Shown piece by piece: positions 1 to 7,417 of a DNA stretch of 13,687 nucleotides. The notes under the pieces were generated by a model. The model searched no databases. It saw nothing but the letters and a program-made list of their open reading frames with translations, and was not told where the DNA came from. The stretch spans positions 1 through 13,687 of the forward strand of contig NZ_SMMD01000886.1 of assembly GCF_009711475.1 (NCBI RefSeq), given 5' to 3'. The translations under genes and the position numbers were made by a program. Position 1 is the first letter of the stretch; every line of letters starts with the position of its first letter. Source of the DNA: Fulvivirga aurantia (GTDB lineage Bacteria > Bacteroidota > Bacteroidia > Cytophagales > Cyclobacteriaceae).

Positions 1-142
1 CACTTTAAAGTCAAAAGTTGAAGAAGGGTTGATTAAAGAGGATACCTTGATGTTTAATAATTTGGTAGGCAATAAAAAAGACCTGGAATCGTCATGGTTG
101 GTACCTGCCAAAGACACTTGGATGAGCCGATACTTTAGTTAA
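1..142 (+). CDS. 3' end of an unrecognised protein gene (partial)
   Basis: An open frame enters from the left edge and codes for 46 residues (first full codon at base 2) before a TAA stop at 140-142. The visible tail reads TLKSKVEEGLIKEDT at its start and ends in DTWMSRYFS. It is mixed charged and aromatic, with no membrane segment and no motif I can assign. It is not a T9SS C-terminal sorting domain as far as I can judge. The gene lies in the same orientation as the PorE-like gene, 69 bases upstream of it, with a hairpin directly after the stop, so the two may or may not be co-transcribed. The frame being open to the window edge and the clean stop support a real gene. Function unknown. Confidence 0.55.
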   Translation, partial: TLKSKVEEGLIKEDTLMFNNLVGNKKDLESSWLVPAKDTWMSRYFS

Positions 143-167
143 GTGGTTTACAACATATGTAAATCAC
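143..167 (+). other. Hairpin directly after the stop codon of the upstream partial gene
   Basis: GTGGTTTAC (143-151) and GTAAATCAC (159-167) can form a 9-bp stem with one G-U wobble and a 7-base loop. It begins immediately after the TAA stop. No T-tract follows, so it is not a classical intrinsic terminator. It could act as a 3'-end stabiliser or attenuator between the two genes, or be chance in AT-rich DNA. Confidence 0.3.
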
Positions 168-211
168 CTGTCGTTATAGCAGTAAGGGCATTTTAATTTT
201 TAACTTTAAGT

Positions 212-2221
212 ATGAAATTACTACAACAAGGGCTTCTTGCTATCATTATGTTGGCATTTGCCACATCTTGTAGTTTAGAAAAAAAGGCTTCCAAAACCTT
301 TGATCGAGGCGAGTTTCAAAACTCAATAGACCTTTATTCACGTATCTTAGAAAACGAGCCCAATAACGCTGAAGCAGCTTATTTTATAGCTGAGTCCTTC
401 CGACAATCAAACCGTGTGCAGCATGCTCTTCCTTATTATGAAACGGCACTTAAAAATGGCCTGAAGAATGATTCAATCAGGTTAAACTATGTATTTTCTC
501 TCAAGGCAAATGGTAAATATCAGGAAGCCAAAAAAGAGCTAGAAGCATTTATAGAAAAGGCCGAAAATGAAGAGCTGCTTGTAAGGGCAAATGAAGAGTA
601 TAGTAACCTCAATAATCTAGATGAGTTAAGAGCCAAGGAAAGTTATTTTAGAGTTAAAAATCTCGATGATATTAATACACCATCAGCCGAATACTCACCA
701 GTTTACAATGATGGAGAACTGTACTTTACATCATCAAGGGCCAATAACAACAAAATTTATCAGGCAACCGGTACGCCATTTACTAATATTTACCGAGTAA
801 AAACCAGAGGTGCTAATGTAGACACCACCTCTATTAAGCCACTTGATGATTTAATCAATAATTTTAATATCAATGAAGGTTCGGTGACCTTTAGCCCGGA
901 TGGTAAAACAATGGTATTTGCACGTGGCAACTCTGGTAAAAAGAAAGGAACTGCAGACGTAAATCTCTTTATTACCAGAAACCGTAATGGTCGCTGGACA
1001 GAACCTAGAATTCTTAACATCAATAATCCGGGCTATTGGGATTCTTCACCCGCATTTAGCAGAGATGGGCGCACACTATATTTCGCTTCAAACAGGCCGG
1101 GAGGTTATGGAGGAACTGATATTTATTCTGCCCGCCTCAACGCCAGAGGCCGATTTTATAAAGTAAAAAACTTAGGCCGTGAAATTAATACTGCAGGTAA
1201 TGAGATGTTTCCATACATTTCAGATGATGGCCATATGTATTTTGCCAGTGATGGCCACCCTGGTTTTGGAGGCCTCGATATTTTTGTAGCCCAAAGGAGG
1301 AACGGTCAGACTTTTATAGAAAATTTGGCTGAACCGGTAAACTCCAATGCCGATGATTTCGGTATGTTTCTTTTCAAAGCTGATAGAGGGTTCTTTACTT
1401 CTAACAGAGCTGGAGGAGCTGGAGATGATGATATATACACTTTCGTAAATGAAGACCCGAACCTGAAAATTGTAAATTATTACTTGCAGGGTGTCACCAT
1501 GACTCATAATGATAAGGGTGATCTGGAAGTTTTACCTCGTGTAAACGTGCAATTGCTGGATTATAAGAAAGAGGTGTTAGACGAAACCACAACCGGAGAT
1601 GATGGTAAATTTCTGTTTAGAGTTTACGAACATGAGCACTACAACCTTGTAGGTGAAAAAATTGGTGGGGAAAACCAATACCTGATAACCAGAGGTGAAT
1701 TTACGACAGTTGGTAAGGCAGTTGACCGAACCACGTTAACAGACCTTGTGACTGATGTACAGTATGACACCACGTTGGTGCTAGAAAAAATTGAGAAGAA
1801 CAAAGTCTTCGTCTTAGACAATATCTATTACGATCTCGATGAGTCCTACATCCGTGAAGATGCGGCCATTGAGCTGGATAAACTTGTTACCATTCTAAAT
1901 GATAATCCTGAGCTAAAAATTGAGCTTAGTTCACATACCGATGATCGTGCCCCAGATGATTATAATATGAGACTTTCAGAAAGAAGAGCTAAGTCAGCTG
2001 TAGAATATATCGTGTCTCAAGGAATAAGTAAAGATAGGCTGGTGGCTAAAGGATATGGTGAAACCAAGTTGATTATTCCAAATGCTAAAACTGAGGAGGA
2101 ACATCAGGTAAACCGTAGAACAGAATTTAAGATTCTTGAGTTAGGTGAAAAGAAGCAAGTGTCTGAAGAAGAGTTTGATGAAGACCGTTTCTTTGACGAT
2201 GATGGAGATACGGGCAATTAG
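212..2221 (+). CDS. porE: PorE-like T9SS/gliding-associated OmpA-family lipoprotein (TPR, PD40 propeller, CRD, OmpA_C)
   Basis: A 669-residue exported protein. The N-terminus is a lipoprotein signal with the lipobox ATSC and C20 as the acylation site. In order it shows: TPR-like helices (about residues 25-150); a PD40/WD40-like beta-propeller (about 155-415) with repeats such as FSPDGKTMVF, FSRDGRTLYFASNRPGG and ISDDGHMYFASDG; a carboxypeptidase-regulatory-like beta-sandwich (about 425-505); and an OmpA_C peptidoglycan-binding domain (about 535-640). In the last domain HTDD (575-578) and the RLSERRA motif (587-593) place D577 and R592 fifteen residues apart, as in the diaminopimelate-binding pair of Pal/OmpA. 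This domain order and length match PorE (PG1058) of Porphyromonas gingivalis, which in that species is thought to link the type IX secretion complex to peptidoglycan. The acidic C-terminal tail (EEEFDEDRFFDDDGD) is probably disordered. Related OmpA/PD40 paralogues exist in Bacteroidota, so the symbol is a family-level assignment. No other T9SS genes are visible nearby. Confidence 0.75.
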   Translation: MKLLQQGLLAIIMLAFATSCSLEKKASKTFDRGEFQNSIDLYSRILENEPNNAEAAYFIAESFRQSNRVQHALPYYETALKNGLKNDSIRLNYVFSLKANGKYQEAKKELEAFIEKAENEELLVRANEEYSNLNNLDELRAKESYFRVKNLDDINTPSAEYSPVYNDGELYFTSSRANNNKIYQATGTPFTNIYRVKTRGANVDTTSIKPLDDLINNFNINEGSVTFSPDGKTMVFARGNSGKKKGTADVNLFITRNRNGRWTEPRILNINNPGYWDSSPAFSRDGRTLYFASNRPGGYGGTDIYSARLNARGRFYKVKNLGREINTAGNEMFPYISDDGHMYFASDGHPGFGGLDIFVAQRRNGQTFIENLAEPVNSNADDFGMFLFKADRGFFTSNRAGGAGDDDIYTFVNEDPNLKIVNYYLQGVTMTHNDKGDLEVLPRVNVQLLDYKKEVLDETTTGDDGKFLFRVYEHEHYNLVGEKIGGENQYLITRGEFTTVGKAVDRTTLTDLVTDVQYDTTLVLEKIEKNKVFVLDNIYYDLDESYIREDAAIELDKLVTILNDNPELKIELSSHTDDRAPDDYNMRLSERRAKSAVEYIVSQGISKDRLVAKGYGETKLIIPNAKTEEEHQVNRRTEFKILELGEKKQVSEEEFDEDRFFDDDGDTGN

Positions 2222-2313
2222 ATCATTATAGAAAAAGACCTAGATGGATCTTTTCTAAATAACCTTAAATTAAGGCCTGGCGAAAACGCTTAATTCTCAT
2301 TTTGGAATTTAAA

Positions 2314-3249
2314 TCACTCTACGTTGCTCATAAAAGACTCCAATTTTTCTGCAAACTCTTCTGGGTTATCAGTGGTTTTGCTGTGGCCTGCATTTGACAC
2401 GATTGCAACCTCTGAATCTTTTACTTTCGATTGAAACAACTCAAGTGTCTCCGGTAGTACCTCATCATACTCGCCAGCAATGAAAAGTGTGGGCTTCTCA
2501 ATTTTATGCAACTGGTCTATCCTGTCGAAATCTTGTAACGTACCCGTGGCAGTAAATTCTGTGGGTCCCCACATGTAATTATAAATTTTGGAATTGAAGC
2601 CTGGCACGGTGTCACAGGCCGTATAGCTTTGAGGAGGCCACTGTTTTCTAGAAAGAAAGTTTGCATAAAATGTATCGGTAGCGGCCAGGTAGTAAGGGTT
2701 GTTGTACTCCTCTAAAGCTTCGTATTTTTTTATAGTATCCTGTACAGGTTGAGAAAGTCTTGAAAGCAAAACTTTAGCATCTTCTATCCAGCGTGGAGTA
2801 CTTAATAAAGGCCCTGAAAATATAACAGAAGCAACATTTTTAGTCTCTTTTGTGAGCATATATTCCGCTACTATTGCCCCTCCCCAGGAGTTACCTAGCA
2901 AATGATACTGATCTAGCTGCAGGTGGTTCGCTACTGCCTCAACCTGATCTACAAAATACGGAAGTTTCCAAAGGGTAGTATCATTGGGGTGGTCAGACAA
3001 ACCTGATTCGAGTTGATCAAATAAAATGACAGGTCTATGTTCAGCCAATAGGCTATAACCTTCTATCGTGTTACAACTTCTGCTGCCAGGTCCACCATGT
3101 ACAATCATTACAGGTGCTGCTTCAGCCTCTGGGTTTAGTACCTTATACCAAATCTTACCACCTTTAACCTCTATAAAGCCTTCATCAGTTATTGGTTGAT
3201 TTTGACATGCGCAGAATATTAGGGCAAGAGCTATGAGCAGATATTTCAT
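2314..3249 (-). CDS. Exported alpha/beta hydrolase, proline iminopeptidase family (S33)
   Basis: A 311-residue serine hydrolase with a lipoprotein-like signal (MKYLLIALALIFCACQ); C15 is the likely lipidated cysteine, with C13 as an alternative. The oxyanion motif HGGPG is at 51-55 and the nucleophile elbow GNSWG is at 119-123 (S121). Asp and His are supplied by GEYD (D262) and AGH (H289), completing a plausible S121-D262-H289 triad. HGGPG together with a DQ..SG.SD loop is typical of prolyl iminopeptidase-like enzymes, which remove N-terminal proline or act on related small amides and esters; the actual substrate cannot be read from sequence. One oddity: the loop reads DQLESGLSD (78-86), with Glu where the family usually has Gly. 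The gene converges on the PorE-like gene (92 bases between stops) and diverges from purM. I could not identify its own promoter with confidence. Confidence 0.8.
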   Translation of the reverse strand: MKYLLIALALIFCACQNQPITDEGFIEVKGGKIWYKVLNPEAEAAPVMIVHGGPGSRSCNTIEGYSLLAEHRPVILFDQLESGLSDHPNDTTLWKLPYFVDQVEAVANHLQLDQYHLLGNSWGGAIVAEYMLTKETKNVASVIFSGPLLSTPRWIEDAKVLLSRLSQPVQDTIKKYEALEEYNNPYYLAATDTFYANFLSRKQWPPQSYTACDTVPGFNSKIYNYMWGPTEFTATGTLQDFDRIDQLHKIEKPTLFIAGEYDEVLPETLELFQSKVKDSEVAIVSNAGHSKTTDNPEEFAEKLESFMSNVE

Positions 3250-3346
3250 TTTTACAAAGTTGATATGTGATAACTAACTTCTGCAAAAAAGTAAACTCTA
3301 CCAAAATGACTTTTACCAATGGTCGCAGATAGTTATTTATTATTAA

Positions 3347-3377
3347 TCTGTATCAGCAGCTTATTTTATTATTTTTG
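3347..3377 (+). promoter_or_regulatory. Predicted Bacteroidota-type promoter of the purM cluster
   Basis: TCTG at 3347-3350, a 19-base spacer, then TATTTTTG at 3370-3377. The Bacteroidota sigma-ABfr consensus is TTTG-N19-TAnnTTTG, so the spacing and the whole -7 element match and only one -33 base differs. The element ends 31 bases before the purM ATG, which leaves a short leader without a recognisable Shine-Dalgarno. It lies in the divergent region shared with the S33 hydrolase gene. Predicted by eye, not by scoring. Confidence 0.55.
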
Positions 3378-3408
3378 TATCGCCTTACCTTTATACAATT
3401 AAATAACT

Positions 3409-4575
3409 ATGAGTGAACGATACGCACAGCGAGGAGTTTCTGCATCTAAAGAAGATGTACACAATGCCATTAAAAACATTGACAAAGGGCTCTACCCACA
3501 AGCTTTTTGTAAAATAGTTGAAGACTATCTGGGCGGTGACCCCGAGTACTGTACCATTATGCATGCAGATGGTGCGGGTACAAAATCTTCACTCGCTTAC
3601 ATGTATTGGAAAGAGACAGGAGATTTATCCGTCTGGAAAGGAATTGCTCAGGATGCGATCATCATGAATATTGATGACCTTATATGTGTCGGAGCACTAG
3701 ACAACATATTGCTTTCTTCCACAATAGGTAGAAATAAAAATTTGATACCCGGTGAGGTGATTGCGGCATTGATCAACGGTACCGAGGAAATATTACAAAT
3801 GCTTCGCGACAATGGCGTAAATATTATAAGCACAGGTGGCGAAACGGCTGATTTAGGTGATTTAGTGCGTACTGTAGTAGTGGATAGTACCGTTACAGCA
3901 AGGATGAAGCGCTCGGATGTTATTGACAATGCCAATATCAAGGCAGGTAATGTAATAGTTGGCCTTGCTTCTTACGGGCAAGCTACGTATGAAGATGCTT
4001 ACAACGGAGGAATGGGAAGTAATGGCCTTACTTCTGCTCGTCATGACGTTTTTCATAATTCATATAGCGAAAAATATCCTGAGAGCCATGACCAGGACGT
4101 ACCTAAAGAATTGGTTTATACAGGCAAATATAAACTTACAGATCGTATACAAGACTTACCTGTCGACATGGGTAAGCTGGTACTTTCTCCGACAAGAACA
4201 TATGCACCGGTTATGGCCAAAATTTTAAGTCAGCTAAAAGGCAAAGTTAATGGGGCAGTACATTGTAGCGGAGGCGCTCAAACGAAGGTTTTACACTTTG
4301 TCGATAAGCTGCACATCATTAAAGACAACCTTTTTGACATTCCACCATTATTTGAAGCCATTCAGGAGGAGAGCGGAACAGATTGGAAAGAAATGTATAA
4401 AGTGTTTAATATGGGCCATCGTTTAGAGCTCTACCTTGACGAATCAGATGCGCAAGAGGTAATTGATATCTCTAAAAGCTTTGATATAGATGCACAAATT
4501 ATCGGTCGTGTAGAGGCTAGTGACAAAAAGCAAGTGACTGTAAAAAGCGACAAAGGAGAATTTATTTATAACTAA
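3409..4575 (+). CDS. purM: Phosphoribosylformylglycinamidine cyclo-ligase (AIR synthase), Bacteroidota long form
   Basis: A 388-residue cytoplasmic enzyme that closes the imidazole ring in purine biosynthesis (FGAM + ATP to AIR + ADP + phosphate). It starts RYAQRGVSASKEDVHNAI, the characteristic N-terminus of the Bacteroidota PurM group. The PurM/PurL ATP-grasp-unrelated fold is indicated by HADGAGTKSS (about 53-62), the GIAQDAIIMNIDDL helix (about 78-91), STGGETADLGD (about 141-151), and the C-terminal-half motifs NGGMGSNGLTSAR, SPTRTYAP and HCSGGAQTK. It is longer than the roughly 345 residues of enterobacterial PurM; the extra length includes the segment after GSNGLTSARHD. The chosen ATG is 31 bases after the predicted promoter. 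It is the first gene of a tight cluster: its TAA is separated by one base from the ATG of the M1 aminopeptidase. Confidence 0.93.
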   Translation: MSERYAQRGVSASKEDVHNAIKNIDKGLYPQAFCKIVEDYLGGDPEYCTIMHADGAGTKSSLAYMYWKETGDLSVWKGIAQDAIIMNIDDLICVGALDNILLSSTIGRNKNLIPGEVIAALINGTEEILQMLRDNGVNIISTGGETADLGDLVRTVVVDSTVTARMKRSDVIDNANIKAGNVIVGLASYGQATYEDAYNGGMGSNGLTSARHDVFHNSYSEKYPESHDQDVPKELVYTGKYKLTDRIQDLPVDMGKLVLSPTRTYAPVMAKILSQLKGKVNGAVHCSGGAQTKVLHFVDKLHIIKDNLFDIPPLFEAIQEESGTDWKEMYKVFNMGHRLELYLDESDAQEVIDISKSFDIDAQIIGRVEASDKKQVTVKSDKGEFIYN

Positions 4576-4576
4576 T

Positions 4577-6433
4577 ATGAAAACTAAAGCTATATTTTGT
4601 TTCTATGCATTGATATTTTTCAGTTGCACAGAAAAAACAACCAATGAAGAACAAGAAATGACCATACAAGATCCTCATAGTTATGCCATACCGGAAGAGT
4701 CAAAGGTCACTCACCTTGATTGGGCTGCTAGCGTAAACTTTCAAAATAAAGTTATTAATGCTACAGCTGTACTGCATTTAGAAAATAGTAAAGATGCTGC
4801 CAAAGTGATGCTTGACACCAAAGGACTAAACATTACTTCTGTAAAGTCGAATGGTGAGGATATGGATTACAGCCTGGGCGATTATGATAAGCACCTTGGA
4901 CGGTCGTTAGAAGTGGCCATTACTCCGGATACTAAAACAATCACTGTAAACTATACAACAAGTAAAGCGGCAGAAGCACTGCAGTGGCTAGACCCTGTAC
5001 AGACTGCTGATGGTAATGGGCCATTTTTGTTTACACAGTCTCAAGCGATTTTAGCGAGAAGCTGGGTGCCTATTCAAGATTCTCCGGGGATTAGATTTAC
5101 ATATAATGCCACAGTAAAAGTACCTCAGGGTATGATGGCACTTATGAGTGCCGAAAATCCACAAAAAGTAAGTGCTGATGGACAGTATAGTTTTAAGATG
5201 GAAGAGCCGATCCCGGCTTATTTGCTTGCACTCTCTGTGGGTTATGTAGAGTTCGTTTCATTGGGTGAGCGTAGTGGTGTTTATGCTGAACCTTCGGTTT
5301 TAGATAAGGCAGCCTACGAGTTTGGTGATTTAGAAAAAATGATCACCGCAGCAGAAGATCTTTATGGGCCTTATAAGTGGGGCCGTTATGACATTATAGT
5401 ATTGCCGCCTAGCTTTCCGTTTGGTGGGATGGAAAACCCAAGATTGACCTTTGCCACACCTACGATCTTAGCAGGCGATAGATCACTCACCTCTTTGGTG
5501 GCACATGAGCTGGCGCACTCCTGGTCAGGTAATCTTGTAACCAACGCTACATGGAATGATTTCTGGCTCAATGAAGGATTTACCGTTTATTTTGAGCATC
5601 GTATTATGGAGTCGTTGTATGGCCGTGACTATTCAGAAATGCTGGCTTCACTAGCTGCTCAGGATTTGCAAGATGAAATAGCTGAGATGATTGCTGATGA
5701 CAATGCCAAAGACACGCACCTCAAGCTTGAGCTCGAAGGGCGCAACCCTGACGATGGCGTAACATCGATAGCTTATGATAAAGGCTACTTTTTTTTAAGG
5801 TATCTGGAAGAAAAGGTTGGCAGAGAAAAATGGGATGCTTTTGTGAAGCAATACTTTACAGAGAATGCTTTCAAAGTGATGACTACCGAGGCTTTTATAG
5901 AGTATTTAGAAACAAACCTCATCGATAAAGAGCGTATCAACATTGGTACAGTTAAAATAAACGAATGGATTTATCAACCAGGCCTACCAGATGATGCAGT
6001 TATACCTGAGTCTGATCGGTTTGAAAAAGTCGATAAAGAAATGAATCGCTTCGTTCAGGGTACACCGGCAGAAGAGCTTGAGTCTGAGGAATGGAGTTCG
6101 CATGAATGGTTACATTTTGTGAGAGCAATACCTGACACCATGAAGATAGCTGAGCTGAAGGAGTTGGATGATCAATTTGGCTTTACCAAAACGGGAAATA
6201 GCGAAGTGCTGGCAGCCTGGCTCGTGCAATCTGTAAAACATGAATATGAATCAGCCTACGGTCGACTTGAAACTTTCTTAATAAACACCGGAAGGCGTAA
6301 GTTTTTAAGCCCTATTTATGGAGAGCTGGTAAAGACCGAGGCAGGTACCAAGATGGCTAGAGAAGTGTATGAAAAAGCCCGGCCAAATTATCATTTTGTG
6401 GCAACAAATACCATAGATGAAATGTTGAAGTAA
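4577..6433 (+). CDS. M1 family zinc aminopeptidase lipoprotein (leukotriene A4 hydrolase-like)
   Basis: A 618-residue exported metallopeptidase. The N-terminus MKTKAIFCFYALIFFSC is a lipoprotein signal with C17 as the probable lipidation site, so the enzyme should sit on a periplasmic or outer-membrane face. After an N-terminal beta-sandwich comes the exopeptidase motif GGMEN (283-287), the zinc site HELAH (H310, E311, H314) with the third ligand E333 in WLNEG, and a transition-state Tyr in AYDKG (Y400). A helical C-terminal region (about 470-618) resembles the LTA4H C-terminal domain and separates it from the longer PepN type. It removes N-terminal residues from peptides; exact specificity is unknown. 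It starts one base after the purM stop, so translational coupling with purM is likely even though purM is cytoplasmic. tpx follows after 20 bases. Confidence 0.9.
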   Translation: MKTKAIFCFYALIFFSCTEKTTNEEQEMTIQDPHSYAIPEESKVTHLDWAASVNFQNKVINATAVLHLENSKDAAKVMLDTKGLNITSVKSNGEDMDYSLGDYDKHLGRSLEVAITPDTKTITVNYTTSKAAEALQWLDPVQTADGNGPFLFTQSQAILARSWVPIQDSPGIRFTYNATVKVPQGMMALMSAENPQKVSADGQYSFKMEEPIPAYLLALSVGYVEFVSLGERSGVYAEPSVLDKAAYEFGDLEKMITAAEDLYGPYKWGRYDIIVLPPSFPFGGMENPRLTFATPTILAGDRSLTSLVAHELAHSWSGNLVTNATWNDFWLNEGFTVYFEHRIMESLYGRDYSEMLASLAAQDLQDEIAEMIADDNAKDTHLKLELEGRNPDDGVTSIAYDKGYFFLRYLEEKVGREKWDAFVKQYFTENAFKVMTTEAFIEYLETNLIDKERINIGTVKINEWIYQPGLPDDAVIPESDRFEKVDKEMNRFVQGTPAEELESEEWSSHEWLHFVRAIPDTMKIAELKELDDQFGFTKTGNSEVLAAWLVQSVKHEYESAYGRLETFLINTGRRKFLSPIYGELVKTEAGTKMAREVYEKARPNYHFVATNTIDEMLK

Positions 6434-6453
6434 CCAACTAAACAACAATAACG

Positions 6454-6951
6454 ATGGCAAAAGTAACATTAAAAGGCAATGAAGTAAATACAAACGGAGA
6501 GCTCCCAAAAAACGGAGAAACACTCAGCAATTTTACTTTGGTAAAAACCGATTTATCGGAAGTATCACTTCAGGATTTTAAAGGAAAAAAAGTAATCCTC
6601 AACATTTTCCCTAGTGTAGATACTGATACTTGTGCTACATCGGTGAGAAAATTTAATGAGAAAGCGGCAAACCTGGATAACACTGTTGTACTTTGTGTTT
6701 CCAAAGACTTACCATTTGCACATGCAAGATTCTGCGGTGCTGAAGGTATAGAAAATGTGATCTCGGCCTCTGACTTCAGGTCTTCATCTATGGCCGAAGC
6801 ACTTGGAGTGAAAATACAGGATGGACCTTTGGCAGGCTTAGATGCTCGCAGCGTTGTCGTACTAGATGAAGATGGAAAAGTTATCCATTCAGAATTGGTT
6901 TCTGAAATCGTGGATGAGCCAAATTACGAAGCGGCCTTATCCGTTTTATAG
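6454..6951 (+). CDS. tpx: Thiol peroxidase (atypical 2-Cys peroxiredoxin)
   Basis: A 165-residue cytoplasmic peroxiredoxin that reduces hydrogen peroxide and organic hydroperoxides using thioredoxin. The peroxidatic cysteine is C60 in [13 protein letters not shown], and the resolving cysteine is C94 in ARFCGAEG, equivalent to C61 and C95 of E. coli Tpx. A third cysteine (C81, in [12 protein letters not shown]) also has its counterpart in the family (C82). Length and the start [11 protein letters not shown] fit full-length Tpx, and there is no signal peptide. It lies 20 bases behind the M1 aminopeptidase in the same direction and is followed by a strong terminator, so it is probably the last gene of the purM cluster. 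No separate promoter fits in the 20-base gap, though one inside the preceding gene cannot be excluded. Confidence 0.95.
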   Translation: MAKVTLKGNEVNTNGELPKNGETLSNFTLVKTDLSEVSLQDFKGKKVILNIFPSVDTDTCATSVRKFNEKAANLDNTVVLCVSKDLPFAHARFCGAEGIENVISASDFRSSSMAEALGVKIQDGPLAGLDARSVVVLDEDGKVIHSELVSEIVDEPNYEAALSVL

Positions 6952-6989
6952 AGAAAATAAAGTCTTGGTTAACAACCAACATAGAAATG

Positions 6990-7032
6990 AAAAATGACTT
7001 CAGCAGTAATTAAAAGCTGAAGTCATTTTTTT
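6990..7032. terminator. Bidirectional intrinsic terminator between tpx and the thioesterase gene
   Basis: The arms 6990-7004 (AAAAATGACTTCAGC) and 7016-7030 (GCTGAAGTCATTTTT) are perfect reverse complements of 15 bases, with an 11-base AT-rich loop. On the plus strand the stem runs into seven T residues (7026-7032). On the minus strand the A-run of the left arm gives a T-tract. The converging thioesterase gene ends exactly here: its stop codon (complement of 7031-7033) overlaps the last T residues. Confidence 0.9.
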
Positions 7033-7417
7033 ACCCTTTGAATAAGTCGTAAATCTCCTGACTTATCCTAATTGGCCGATGTTTTTGTGTATCAACAGCA
7101 CACCACATGGTTTTGGCTTCTATTAACACCTTACCAGATTCATTTTTTATTGTGACAAAACGCGGCATTTTAGGCCCCTCGTTTTTTTCAATCCACGTGG
7201 TGCAATTTAAAAGGTCACCTTCAAAAGCAGCAGACTTATAATCAATCTCATGTCTAAGCACTACCCAAAGTACGGTTTGCTGAAGTTGATTTGAAGCAAT
7301 TGTCTTCCAATGTGCTTCAGCTGTTTCCTGTACATACCTTACATACACCACATTATTGACATGACCCATTTGATCAATGGCATCGGCTGAAACTTTTATC
7401 GTATGTGTAAAACTCAC
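7031..7417 (-). CDS. Hotdog-fold acyl-CoA thioesterase (4HBT / YbgC-FadM type)
   Basis: A 128-residue single hotdog domain, probably hydrolysing acyl-CoA or a related thioester in the cytoplasm. The N-terminal signature DQMGHVNNVVYVRYVQE (15-31) matches the 4-hydroxybenzoyl-CoA thioesterase pattern D..GHvNN..Y..Y.E, with D15 as the expected catalytic residue. The later ALTTW-like beta strands and FVTIKNESGKVLIEAKTMWCAVD also fit. The start codon is GTG (complement of 7415-7417): an in-frame stop lies about 27 bases upstream, and the first ATG would encode M17, inside the catalytic motif. The GTG overlaps the TAG stop of the upstream M14 peptidase by one base (TAGTG), so translation is probably coupled. 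The substrate chain is unknown. The gene ends in the bidirectional terminator shared with tpx. Confidence 0.85.
   Translation of the reverse strand: MSFTHTIKVSADAIDQMGHVNNVVYVRYVQETAEAHWKTIASNQLQQTVLWVVLRHEIDYKSAAFEGDLLNCTTWIEKNEGPKMPRFVTIKNESGKVLIEAKTMWCAVDTQKHRPIRISQEIYDLFKG

Noticed and set aside
201..208. TAACTTTA just ahead of the PorE-like ATG, resembling a -7 promoter box.
   Set aside because: It ends three bases before the start codon and has no matching -33 element, so transcription from it would leave no leader.
2230..2256. Imperfect hairpin AGAAAAAGACC...GGATCTTTTCT after the PorE-like gene.
   Set aside because: The stem is interrupted by mismatches near the loop and no T-run follows, so it is too weak to call as a terminator.
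2263..2275. Palindrome CCTTAA-A-TTAAGG between the PorE-like gene and the S33 hydrolase, considered as a terminator or operator.
   Set aside because: With a realistic loop only four base pairs remain and no T-tract follows. It is equally likely to be chance in AT-rich DNA.
3648..4228. Long open frames inside purM in other frames, on both strands.
   Set aside because: They lie wholly within a well-supported purM and encode low-complexity sequence without motifs; they are shadows.
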